Origin: Bacillota bacterium
GTDB taxonomy: Bacteria; Bacillota; Clostridia; Peptostreptococcales; Natronincolaceae
NCBI GenBank assembly: GCA_023387935.1
Contig: JAEWHG010000062.1
Location: 1-15,575 of the forward strand
Reading direction: 5' to 3'
Length of the DNA stretch: 15,575 nt
In this document: positions 9,280-15,575 of the stretch, in pieces
Layout: the number at the start of each line of letters is the position of its first letter
Numbering within the stretch: position 1 is the stretch's first letter
The notes under the pieces: model-generated
What the model was told of the DNA's origin: nothing
What the model saw: only the letters and a program-made list of their open reading frames with translations
Databases searched by the model: none
Translations under genes and position numbers: made by a program

Positions 9280-9283
9280 GAGG
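9278..9283 (+). promoter_or_regulatory. Ribosome binding site for the VTC gene, overlapping the cotH-like stop
   Basis: AGGAGG shares bases with the TAG stop (9277-9279) of the CotH-like gene and lies 6 bases before GTG 9290. It supports that start and coupling of the two genes. Confidence 0.75.
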
Positions 9284-9289
9284 AATACT

Positions 9290-10021
9290 GTGGAATTTGC
9301 AGGCTCAACTTTAAGACATGAATTGAAATTTTTTATAAATAAAGGAGAATATTATTTACTTAAATCAAAGCTAAAACAATTTTTATTACAAGATGCTAAT
9401 GCTAAAAACGAAGCAGGGTATACCATAAGAAGTCTGTATTTTGACGATATATTTAACTCTGCAATGGAAGAAAAAATTTCGGGAATATCCTTTAGACAGA
9501 AATATCGCGTGCGTATATATGATGGGTCTGATCATGTGATTAATCTAGAAAGAAAGGATAAATATCATGACTATATTTCAAAAAAAATGGAGCGATTAAC
9601 GAGAGAAGAATACGAAAAAATCATGGTAAATGATTATGACTTTGCGTTAAAGTCTGGAAAACAGCTACTGATAGATCTGTTTTGCAAAAGGAAAACAAAG
9701 CTATTAAAGCCTGTAGTCATTGTTGATTATGTAAGAGAGGCTTATGTTATGGATGCAGGGAATGTAAGGATTACCTTTGACAAGGAGCTATCGGGAAGCA
9801 TTCACCATTTAGATATTTTCAATCCAAATGTAATAACAAAAAATATACTTCCTCAGGATATTATGATTATGGAAGTAAAGTTTGACGATTACCTACCAGC
9901 AATTGTTAGAAATCTTATACAAAGTGAAGCCTTTCATAAAAGTGCAATATCAAAATACGTGCTCTGTAGGGCACAATTATTAGGAGTGAAGCATTATGAC
10001 CACATTTATGGACATATTTAA
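9290..10021 (+). CDS. VTC-domain (CYTH-like) polyphosphate polymerase family protein
   Basis: This 243-residue protein is related to the catalytic tunnel domain of the yeast vacuolar transporter chaperone, which makes polyphosphate from ATP. The family's basic and acidic tunnel motifs are all present: RHELKF (R9-E11-K13), IRSLYFD (46-52), FRQKYRVRIY (68-77), LERKDK (E87, K89), VDYVREAY followed by VRITFD, IMEVKFD (E195, K197) and SAISKY (S221-K222-Y223). There is no signal peptide or membrane segment, so it should act in the cytosol at the membrane, probably with the DUF4956 protein encoded next. Nothing obvious is missing, so it should be catalytically competent. The GTG start at 9290 is supported by AGGAGG 6 bases upstream. 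The product could be polyphosphate or another phosphorylated polymer; function in this operon is inference. Confidence 0.9.
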   Translation: MEFAGSTLRHELKFFINKGEYYLLKSKLKQFLLQDANAKNEAGYTIRSLYFDDIFNSAMEEKISGISFRQKYRVRIYDGSDHVINLERKDKYHDYISKKMERLTREEYEKIMVNDYDFALKSGKQLLIDLFCKRKTKLLKPVVIVDYVREAYVMDAGNVRITFDKELSGSIHHLDIFNPNVITKNILPQDIMIMEVKFDDYLPAIVRNLIQSEAFHKSAISKYVLCRAQLLGVKHYDHIYGHI

Positions 10022-10676
10022 GAAAAGATTTTTAGAAATGGCATCTATGCAAGATGTTACTATAAACAGAGTTATTATTTCTTTGTCAATAGCTATGATC
10101 TGTGGATTTATTATTTTCTTTTTCTATCAAAAATTCTATAGAGGAGTAATCTATAGTCATAATTTTAATATCTTATTGGTTATGATATCCATGGTTACAA
10201 CACTAATTATCATTACAATAAGCTCTAATATTGTATTATCTCTAGGTATGGTTGGAGCATTAAGTATTGTACGTTTCAGGACTGCAATAAAGGACCCTTT
10301 AGATATCGGCTTCTTATTTTGGGCTGTAGCAGAGGGAATTACGGTAGGGGCTAATCTATACTCCTTAGCTATTGTAAGTACAATTTTTATTGGATTATTA
10401 TATGCAGGACTTACAAAAATGAAAAGTAAGAAAAAGCTATATTTATTAATTATTCAGTATGAGGATAATATTTCACATAAGGTGAATGAGATTATTAGTC
10501 AAATGAAATATACATTAAAAAACAAAACATCAACAAAGGGTAGAACTGAGCTAACTCTAGAGCTAATGATAAAGGGAGATCATACTGGATTTGTTGGACA
10601 ACTATCCTCAATTGAAGGTGTAGATAGTGCTGTTTTAGTACAATATGCAGGGGATTATGCAGGGGAGATGTATTAG
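9996..10676 (+). CDS. DUF4956 membrane protein
   Basis: This 226-residue integral membrane protein of the DUF4956 family has no assigned function. It has membrane segments at about 25-44, 58-80 and 105-135. The family signature GMVGALSIVRFRTAIKDP (84-101) lies between the second and third, then FLFWAVAEGITVGAN. The C-terminal part (about 145-220) is soluble and looks like a small alpha/beta domain. DUF4956 genes are often found beside VTC-domain genes, so this protein may anchor the VTC enzyme or move its product; that role is inference. The ATG at 9996 follows AGGAGTG (9983-9989) and overlaps the VTC gene by 26 bases. A second in-frame ATG at 10008 is possible. The stop is one base from the next start. 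Confidence 0.88.
   Translation: MTTFMDIFKKRFLEMASMQDVTINRVIISLSIAMICGFIIFFFYQKFYRGVIYSHNFNILLVMISMVTTLIIITISSNIVLSLGMVGALSIVRFRTAIKDPLDIGFLFWAVAEGITVGANLYSLAIVSTIFIGLLYAGLTKMKSKKKLYLLIIQYEDNISHKVNEIISQMKYTLKNKTSTKGRTELTLELMIKGDHTGFVGQLSSIEGVDSAVLVQYAGDYAGEMY
10661..10667 (+). promoter_or_regulatory. Ribosome binding site for the epimerase gene
   Basis: AGGGGAG lies 10 bases before ATG 10678. It favours that start over in-frame ATGs at 10645 and 10657, which would add residues ahead of the conserved MNILVTGG Rossmann start. Confidence 0.75.
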
Positions 10677-10677
10677 C

Positions 10678-11616
10678 ATGAATATATTAGTAACAGGCGG
10701 CTGTGGATTTATAGGCTCTCATATAGTGGATCAATTAATCAGAGAAAATCATGAAGTAACAATTATAGACGATTTAACGACAGGAACATTGAAGTATTTG
10801 AATCCTAAAGCGGACTTTTACAAATTAAATATAAGAAGCGAAAATATAAGAGATATTTTTGAGAAAAAGAAATTTCATATAGTTTTTCATATGGCAGCAC
10901 AAATAGACGCAGCAAGATCGATTAAAGAAGCCCACTTAGACGCAGATATTAATATTATGGGGACGATTAATATATTGGAAAATATGAAAAACTTTGGAGT
11001 AAGTAAAATAATATTTCCGTCATCAGCTGCAATCTATGGAAATATTCAAAGCTTACCGATAAAAGAAAATGGTTCTACTGTACCAGTATCTTTCTATGGG
11101 CTATCAAAGCTAACGGCAGAAAATTACATAATAGCATATTCAGATCATTGGGGGCTTGACTATACTATATTTAGATATTCTAATGTTTTTGGACTAAGGC
11201 AGGGTGCAAAAGGAGAATGTGGTGTAGTAAAAATATTTTGGGATAATGTTTTAAAAGGACAAGATGCCACCATATTTGGAGAGGGGATTCAGACAAGGGA
11301 TTTTATCTATATATTAGATGTTGTTTCTGCTAATATGGAAGCTATATATAAGGGAAGCAAGGCTATTATAAATATTAGCACAGGGAATCCTGTTACTATA
11401 AATCAACTATTTAAAACGATGCAATCGATACTAAACTCTTCTATATCAGTAAACTATAAACAAGAAAGGCCTGGGGACATAAAAGAAAGCTACTTATGCA
11501 ACGAGAATGCATTCGAAATTCTAAATTGGAAGCCTAAATATGGTTTGCAAGAAGGTATAGAACATATGTATAATGAATACGGTAATGCTATCGTTAAATT
11601 ATATAATATGATATAG
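10678..11616 (+). CDS. NAD-dependent SDR epimerase, UDP-glucose/UDP-GlcNAc 4-epimerase type
   Basis: This 312-residue extended SDR enzyme probably interconverts UDP-GlcNAc and UDP-GalNAc (or UDP-Glc and UDP-Gal). Pel polymers contain GalNAc, so it would feed PelF. The NAD site GGCGFIG (7-13), the acidic DD at the end of the second strand, HMAAQ, the serine pair S115-S116 in PSSAAIYG and the catalytic Y140-xxx-K144 (YGLSK) are all intact. The C-terminal substrate domain has RYSNVFGLRQ, RDFIYILDV and NISTGNP. The start at 10678 gives the standard N-terminus; the longer open frame from 10645 would add 11 unneeded residues. It contrasts with the PelD-fused SDR domain, where the Tyr and Lys are missing, so this is likely the working epimerase of the operon. 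Exact sugar specificity cannot be read from sequence. Confidence 0.9.
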   Translation: MNILVTGGCGFIGSHIVDQLIRENHEVTIIDDLTTGTLKYLNPKADFYKLNIRSENIRDIFEKKKFHIVFHMAAQIDAARSIKEAHLDADINIMGTINILENMKNFGVSKIIFPSSAAIYGNIQSLPIKENGSTVPVSFYGLSKLTAENYIIAYSDHWGLDYTIFRYSNVFGLRQGAKGECGVVKIFWDNVLKGQDATIFGEGIQTRDFIYILDVVSANMEAIYKGSKAIINISTGNPVTINQLFKTMQSILNSSISVNYKQERPGDIKESYLCNENAFEILNWKPKYGLQEGIEHMYNEYGNAIVKLYNMI

Positions 11617-11635
11617 ATAAATATGAGGTGGTCAA

Positions 11636-13165
11636 GTGGAAGAAATTAGAACTAAATATAAAGCACTCATATTTAGTATTATTATCATAATGTGCAGTTC
11701 TCTTAGTATAATATATATTTCATCTAGTTTTGATGTAGAAGCTGCTTATAAGAAGCATGCACAACAAAGTATTACAGATATTAAAAAAACTTTGTTAAAG
11801 GATACTGTAAATAATGTAATACTTGCTATAGAACAAAAAGAAATGGAAGTTGAAGCGTATTATAAAAAATTATTAAATGAATATATAAATAGTTTTAGGA
11901 AATATCATAGCTCATCACCAGAAAATTTTTTAGACTATACAATAGAACATCTGGATAATATTGAAAACAAAGATGCTTTCGCTATTCTAATAACAAATAG
12001 AAATACCAATCAGGTTATATATGATGATGAATCGGATATTTTTAGAAATGATATTGATTTTATAGAGGAAGTTAGCTTTAAAAAAAGTATATCCTCATAT
12101 TATGTGCAAGAAAATTACGGGGAATATTATGTTTTTTTAGGAATAAAAAATGAATATATGAGTGAACTTGTTAAAGAACGCATGTCTAATGAAATACGCA
12201 GTGCTCAGTTTTCAAACGGTGCATATATTTGGGTAAATGAAGTTGTAGACTATAATGGGGGGAATAACTATGCCATAAGGCGTGTACATCCTAATTTAGT
12301 TGAAACAGAAGGACAATATTTATCTACGAATATGACAGATATAAAAGGAAACACGCCATATTTAACAGAGCTTGAGGGCATAAAAGAAAAGGGAGAAATA
12401 TTTTTTACATATTATTTTAAAAAGAAGAATAGTGAAGAGAACGCAGAAAAATTAACCTATGCTAAGTTACATAAAAAATATAATTGGATCATAGCTATGG
12501 GAATTCATTTAGATGACATACAAATATATATAGATAAAACAACTGTGGAGAATCAGCAGATTGCTGAAAAGATGATAAGAAATGTTATTGTTCTTACAAT
12601 TGTTTTGGTAGTAATTAGTTTAATAGGTCTCTCTATTTTAGAGAAATGGTACTACAAGAATTCTAATAGGAAATTAAAAGAGGAAGTAAATATAGATCCT
12701 CTTACTAAATCATTTAATAGGAGAGCAGCTACAAGAGATCTATCCTTAGCATTCCTAAATTATATCTATAATAATATAAGCTATGCAATAATAATGCTGG
12801 ATATAGATGACTTTAAAAAAGTGAATGATATTTATGGACACGATGTAGGAGATTCTGTTCTTATCAACCTTGTTGAAACAGTGAATAACTCCATAAGAGG
12901 AACTGATAGATTATATAGATGGGGTGGCGAGGAATTTTTATTAGTCTGTCAAGATATAGATGAAGAAAATATTATGAACCTTTTGAATAAAATACTAAAA
13001 AATGTATCTAGAATTAGTTATGGAGATGAAAATAAAAAAATTACCGTATCAATAGGCTCCTCTTATTTTCATGTTGATGACAATACTTATGAAAATGCAA
13101 TAAAACGTGCAGATATTGCTCTGTACAATGCTAAAATGAAGGGAAAAAATCAGGCTTGTATATAA
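11636..13165 (+). CDS. Membrane diguanylate cyclase with extracellular Cache-type sensor
   Basis: This 509-residue enzyme makes c-di-GMP from two GTP. A first membrane segment (about 10-30) is followed by an extracellular region to about residue 312. Its membrane-proximal half (196-298) is a Cache-type small-molecule sensor: AYIWVNEV, VHPNLVETEGQYL, DIKGNTPYL, KLHKKYNWIIAMGIHLDDI. The second membrane segment spans about 315-335. The GGDEF domain runs from DPLTKSFNRRA (354) to the end. Its active-site GGEEF (430-434), LDIDDFKKVNDIYGHDVGD and ADIALYNAKMKGKN are intact, and the product-inhibition site RGTD (R421-D424) is present. It is therefore predicted to be active and feedback-inhibited. GTG 11636 is preceded by GAGGTGG at 11625-11631. 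As the last gene of the operon, just before the terminator, it probably supplies c-di-GMP to PelD. Confidence 0.93.
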   Translation: MEEIRTKYKALIFSIIIIMCSSLSIIYISSSFDVEAAYKKHAQQSITDIKKTLLKDTVNNVILAIEQKEMEVEAYYKKLLNEYINSFRKYHSSSPENFLDYTIEHLDNIENKDAFAILITNRNTNQVIYDDESDIFRNDIDFIEEVSFKKSISSYYVQENYGEYYVFLGIKNEYMSELVKERMSNEIRSAQFSNGAYIWVNEVVDYNGGNNYAIRRVHPNLVETEGQYLSTNMTDIKGNTPYLTELEGIKEKGEIFFTYYFKKKNSEENAEKLTYAKLHKKYNWIIAMGIHLDDIQIYIDKTTVENQQIAEKMIRNVIVLTIVLVVISLIGLSILEKWYYKNSNRKLKEEVNIDPLTKSFNRRAATRDLSLAFLNYIYNNISYAIIMLDIDDFKKVNDIYGHDVGDSVLINLVETVNNSIRGTDRLYRWGGEEFLLVCQDIDEENIMNLLNKILKNVSRISYGDENKKITVSIGSSYFHVDDNTYENAIKRADIALYNAKMKGKNQACI

Positions 13166-13166
13166 T

Positions 13167-13214
13167 AAAATAAAGATCTCCTGCTAATTTTTTAGTGTAG
13201 GAGATCTTTATTTT
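13167..13214 (+). terminator. Rho-independent terminator ending the pel operon
   Basis: A perfect 16-bp inverted repeat, AAAATAAAGATCTCCT (13167-13182) and AGGAGATCTTTATTTT (13199-13214), begins one base after the diguanylate cyclase stop. Inside the loop CTAA and TTAG can pair further. The right arm ends in a T-rich run; the A-rich left arm would serve as the T-tract on the other strand, so it could act both ways. Confidence 0.92.
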
Positions 13215-13349
13215 GTAAAATTTGGTGTAAAAAGAAAGAAATTTGCAAGCATTAACAGAAAACATGCAAAAAACAAAGCAGAAAGAATCTACGACGAGGG
13301 AAACTGAGATTTAATAGAAAGCAAATGAATTAAAGGCGAGATTGAAGCA

Positions 13350-13363
13350 AATTGTTAACAATT
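13350..13363. promoter_or_regulatory. 14-bp perfect palindrome, candidate operator
   Basis: AATTGTTAACAATT is its own reverse complement and ends 6 bases before the -35 box of the promoter. Part of it (TTAACAAT) recurs just after the -10 box, near 13407. Position suggests a dimeric regulator site; the regulator is unknown. Confidence 0.45.
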
Positions 13364-13369
13364 AGAAGT

Positions 13370-13398
13370 TTTACAACTAAATCCGGCAGGACTATAAT
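13370..13398 (+). promoter_or_regulatory. Sigma-A-type promoter for the activase gene
   Basis: TTTACA (13370-13375) and a perfect TATAAT (13393-13398) are separated by exactly 17 bases. Transcription would start near 13405, leaving a leader of about 80 bases before ATG 13487. It lies after the operon terminator, so the downstream gene is probably transcribed independently. Confidence 0.75.
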
Positions 13399-13486
13399 AT
13401 ATATAATTAACAATAGCTGTAGTGCTAAATAGCGCAATGGCTTTGTACGGCTTTGCTCAATGTACTTCAAGGAGTGAAAAAAATAA

Positions 13487-15575
13487 ATGAAAAATCTAGT
13501 ATATATGGGATTAGATGTGGGATCGACAACGGTTAAATTAGTTGTTTTAGATAGAAATTATAAAATAATGTATAACCGATATGAAAGGCATTATGCCGAC
13601 ATTAGAAAAACGATACAAGAACTTGTTAATGATGCCTACAACAATTTTAAAGACTATGATTTAAAAGTAATGACAACAGGTTCGGGGGGGCTATCAGTTT
13701 CAAAATGGCTTGATATTTCTTTTATTCAAGAAGTAATTGCAAGTACAAAAGCAATAGAAAAATTCTGTCCACATACGGATGTAGTAATTGAGCTAGGTGG
13801 AGAAGATGCTAAAATCATGTATCTACAAGGACAAATAGAGCAAAGAATGAACGGAACATGTGCAGGTGGAACAGGAGCTTTCATAGATCAAATGGCATCA
13901 TTACTTCAAACGGATGCTATGGGCTTAAACCAACTGGCAAAAAAATACAATACGATATATCCAATAGCCTCAAGATGCGGTGTTTTTGCTAAGACAGATG
14001 TACAGCCTTTATTAAACGAGGGAGCAGCAAGGGAGGACATAGCAGTCTCAGTTCTGCAAGCAGTTGTAAATCAAACCATAGGAGGACTTGCGTGTGGAAA
14101 GCCTATTAAAGGGAATGTTGCTTTCTTAGGTGGCCCATTATATTTTTTATCAGAGCTTAGAAAAAGATTTATAGAAACATTAGAGCTAAAGGAAGAAGAA
14201 ATAGTATTTCCAAAGGATTCTCAGCTTTTTGTTGCTATGGGGGCAGCGCTTGGCGCAACAGAAGAAAAAAGAATTCCATTTAAAGCATTAATTGATAGAG
14301 TTAATGCTTTAAAAGATGAAATAAGCAATACAGTAGGAACACTTAGACCACTTTTTATAAATGAAGCTGAGCGTATAGAATTTAAAAATAGACATAGGGT
14401 TAGCCAGGTTAAAAGAGAAAAATTAGAAATGTATAAAGGGAATTGCTATTTAGGCATAGATGCAGGTTCTACTACAACAAAGGTTGCTTTAGTTGGAGAG
14501 GATGGCGCCCTATTATATTCTCATTATGGCAGTAATGGTGGAAGTCCATTTAATTCCACAGTAGAGGCTCTAAATACTTTATATAGCTTACTACCACAAG
14601 AAGCAAAGATCGTTCATTCGGCAGTAACTGGATATGGAGAAGCACTATTAAAATCAGCTTTATCCATTGATATTGGTGAGATTGAAACTGTTGCTCATTA
14701 TAAGGCGGCTCAATTTTTCCTGCCAGGTGTAGATTTTATCTTAGATATTGGTGGGCAGGATATGAAATCTATGAAGGTTAAAGACGGAGTTATAGACAAT
14801 ATAATGCTTAATGAAGCATGTTCTTCTGGTTGTGGCTCGTTTTTGGAAACCTTTGCACAATCAATGAATTTAAAAATAAGTGAGTTTGCAGAAAAATCTT
14901 TAGAGTCAAAAGCCCCAGTAGACTTAGGTACAAGATGTACAGTATTTATGAACTCCAGTGTTAAGCAGGCTCAAAAGGAAGGCGCTTCAATAGCTGATAT
15001 TGCAGCAGGTCTTTCCTATTCAGTAATGAAAAATGCATTGTTTAAAGTAATTAAAATTAGAGATCCTAAGGAGCTTGGAGAAAAAATAATTGTCCAAGGA
15101 GGAACCTTCTTAAATAATGGCGTATTAAGAGCCTTCGAGCTAATATCCGGAAGAGAGGTCGTAAGACCGGACATAGCAGGCATTATGGGTGCCTTTGGAG
15201 CTGCCTTAATTGCTAGAGAAAGATACGTAGAGGGAACTAAGACCACTCTTCTTGCAGAAGAAAACCTAAGGAATTTTGACATGGAAACTAGTACTAGGCG
15301 ATGTGGATTATGCGGTAATAACTGCCTATTAACCATTAACAATTTTTCTGACGAAAAACAGTTTATTACTGGTAATCGCTGTGAACGTGGTGCTGGTATT
15401 GAGAAGAAAAAAGAAGCCATACCAGATTTATATGATTATAAATATAAAAGAGTATTTGGATATAAACCATTAAAAATAGATGAGGCTAAAAGAGGCAGCG
15501 TAGGTATTCCTAGAGTATTGAACCAATTTGAAAATTATCCATTTTGGTTTACATTCTTTACAGATTTAGGCTTTA
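13487..15575 (+). CDS. Fused 2-hydroxyacyl-CoA dehydratase activase-type protein, 3'-partial
   Basis: The frame is open for 696 codons to the window edge, so the C-terminus is missing. It belongs to the large acyl-CoA dehydratase activase-related (BcrAD/BadFG/HgdC ASKHA ATPase) family. The first ATPase domain (1-310) has DVGSTTVK (from D10), ELGGEDAK, C125 in GTCAGGTGAF and C164 in SRCGVFAKTD. The second (320-585) has DAGSTTTK (from D325), DIGGQDMK, C445 in NEACSSGCGSF and C484 in GTRCTVFMNSS. In HgdC, cysteines with this 39-residue spacing from two subunits share one [4Fe-4S] cluster, so the tandem domains may form an internal pair. A metal-type motif, C606-x2-C609-x3-C613 with C632, follows. 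GIPRVLNQFENYPFWFTFF then opens a DUF2229-like region. AAGGAGTG lies 10 bases before ATG 13487. The family uses ATP to drive electron transfer in 2-hydroxyacyl-CoA dehydration; the partner of this fused form is not visible. Confidence 0.9.
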   Translation, partial: MKNLVYMGLDVGSTTVKLVVLDRNYKIMYNRYERHYADIRKTIQELVNDAYNNFKDYDLKVMTTGSGGLSVSKWLDISFIQEVIASTKAIEKFCPHTDVVIELGGEDAKIMYLQGQIEQRMNGTCAGGTGAFIDQMASLLQTDAMGLNQLAKKYNTIYPIASRCGVFAKTDVQPLLNEGAAREDIAVSVLQAVVNQTIGGLACGKPIKGNVAFLGGPLYFLSELRKRFIETLELKEEEIVFPKDSQLFVAMGAALGATEEKRIPFKALIDRVNALKDEISNTVGTLRPLFINEAERIEFKNRHRVSQVKREKLEMYKGNCYLGIDAGSTTTKVALVGEDGALLYSHYGSNGGSPFNSTVEALNTLYSLLPQEAKIVHSAVTGYGEALLKSALSIDIGEIETVAHYKAAQFFLPGVDFILDIGGQDMKSMKVKDGVIDNIMLNEACSSGCGSFLETFAQSMNLKISEFAEKSLESKAPVDLGTRCTVFMNSSVKQAQKEGASIADIAAGLSYSVMKNALFKVIKIRDPKELGEKIIVQGGTFLNNGVLRAFELISGREVVRPDIAGIMGAFGAALIARERYVEGTKTTLLAEENLRNFDMETSTRRCGLCGNNCLLTINNFSDEKQFITGNRCERGAGIEKKKEAIPDLYDYKYKRVFGYKPLKIDEAKRGSVGIPRVLNQFENYPFWFTFFTDLGF

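Larger units (their letters stand above)
1..13214 (+). other. Pel exopolysaccharide operon (transcription unit, 5' end outside)
   Basis: Nine or more same-strand genes run from pelD to the diguanylate cyclase. Junctions in order are 0 bases, 7 overlap, 2 gap, 13 overlap, 26 overlap (14 if ATG 7537 is used), 10 gap, 26 overlap, 1 gap and 19 gap. No internal terminator or promoter-sized gap is visible, and the only strong terminator follows the last gene. The promoter must lie upstream of the window. Confidence 0.85.
13215..13486 (+). other. Intergenic region upstream of the activase gene
   Basis: This stretch of about 270 bases holds no convincing gene on either strand. Its first 135 bases are A-rich with no structure I can support. 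The remainder holds the palindrome, the promoter and a leader of roughly 80 bases. The leader has only a short possible hairpin (GTGCT-AAAT-AGCGC) and a repeated CAATG/GGCTTTG stretch; no known riboswitch or T-box is recognised. Confidence 0.6.

Noticed and set aside
10645..10677. ATG 10645 as the start of the epimerase
   Set aside because: It would overlap DUF4956 and add 11 residues before the standard Rossmann N-terminus; AGGGGAG fits ATG 10678.
13242..13270. Inverted repeat TTTGCA...TGCAAA as a hairpin or operator
   Set aside because: Only 6 bp with a 17-base spacer in A-rich DNA; expected by chance.
13350..13363. Palindrome as a Rex (NADH-sensing repressor) box
   Set aside because: TTGTTAA and TTAACAA half-sites overlap with no spacer, whereas Rex boxes have separated half-sites. 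A Rex assignment is not supported.
13405..13486. Riboswitch or attenuator in the activase leader
   Set aside because: Only a 5-bp hairpin with a G-U pair and short direct repeats are visible; no conserved riboswitch core and no terminator.
15016..15420. 134-codon open frame on the minus strand
   Set aside because: It lies opposite conserved activase coding sequence, with no ribosome site or recognisable motifs; it is a shadow. The same holds for shorter minus-strand frames at 395-676, 907-1125, 2893-3183, 5127-5348, 7641-7838 and 8607-8789.
1..15575. CRISPR arrays, tRNA or rRNA genes, insertion sequences, phage genes
   Set aside because: No repeat-spacer pattern, RNA-gene signature, transposase or terminal inverted repeats seen; gene order is compact and base composition looks even.

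Overview
This window is AT-rich DNA from a low-GC Gram-positive bacterium. The AT content, the strong Shine-Dalgarno sites (GGAGG type), the frequent GTG and TTG starts and the gene families point to a clostridial anaerobe, possibly of the Alkaliphilus type; that placement is inference. All genes lie on the + strand.

Positions 1-13214 hold nine or more tightly packed genes, evidently one operon, ending in a strong intrinsic terminator (13167-13214). Five form the core of a Gram-positive Pel exopolysaccharide cluster: pelD (5' end outside the window), pelE, a DUF2194/polysaccharide-deacetylase-like gene in the PelA position, pelF (GT4 glycosyltransferase) and pelG (multi-pass transporter). They are followed by a CotH-like lipoprotein kinase, a VTC/CYTH polyphosphate-polymerase-like protein and a DUF4956 membrane protein. 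The operon ends with an intact SDR sugar-nucleotide epimerase and a Cache-GGDEF diguanylate cyclase. No PelB or PelC outer-membrane export gene is visible, as expected for a single-membrane cell.

A working model: the Cache sensor detects an extracellular ligand and its GGEEF domain makes c-di-GMP. PelD binds c-di-GMP at its RDTD I-site in a GGDEF domain that has lost its catalytic motif, and so switches on the PelD/E/F/G synthase-export complex. The epimerase supplies a UDP-hexose(amine) precursor. The CotH/VTC/DUF4956 trio probably adds a phosphate-related function at the envelope, by an unknown mechanism.

The most unusual point is the number of apparently inactive enzyme domains in the core. 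PelD carries an N-terminal SDR domain whose Tyr-xxx-Lys catalytic pair reads Arg-xxx-Leu, together with a GGDEF domain reading NNGRL. The DUF2194 protein lacks the Asp and His residues expected at the metal site. They look like binding, sensing or scaffold modules rather than catalysts.

Positions 13215-13486 are a promoter region with a good sigma-A-type promoter and a perfect 14-bp palindrome just upstream of it. It drives an unrelated gene from 13487 past the window end: a large fused 2-hydroxyacyl-CoA dehydratase activase-type protein with two tandem ASKHA ATPase domains, a Cys-rich motif and the start of a DUF2229-like region.
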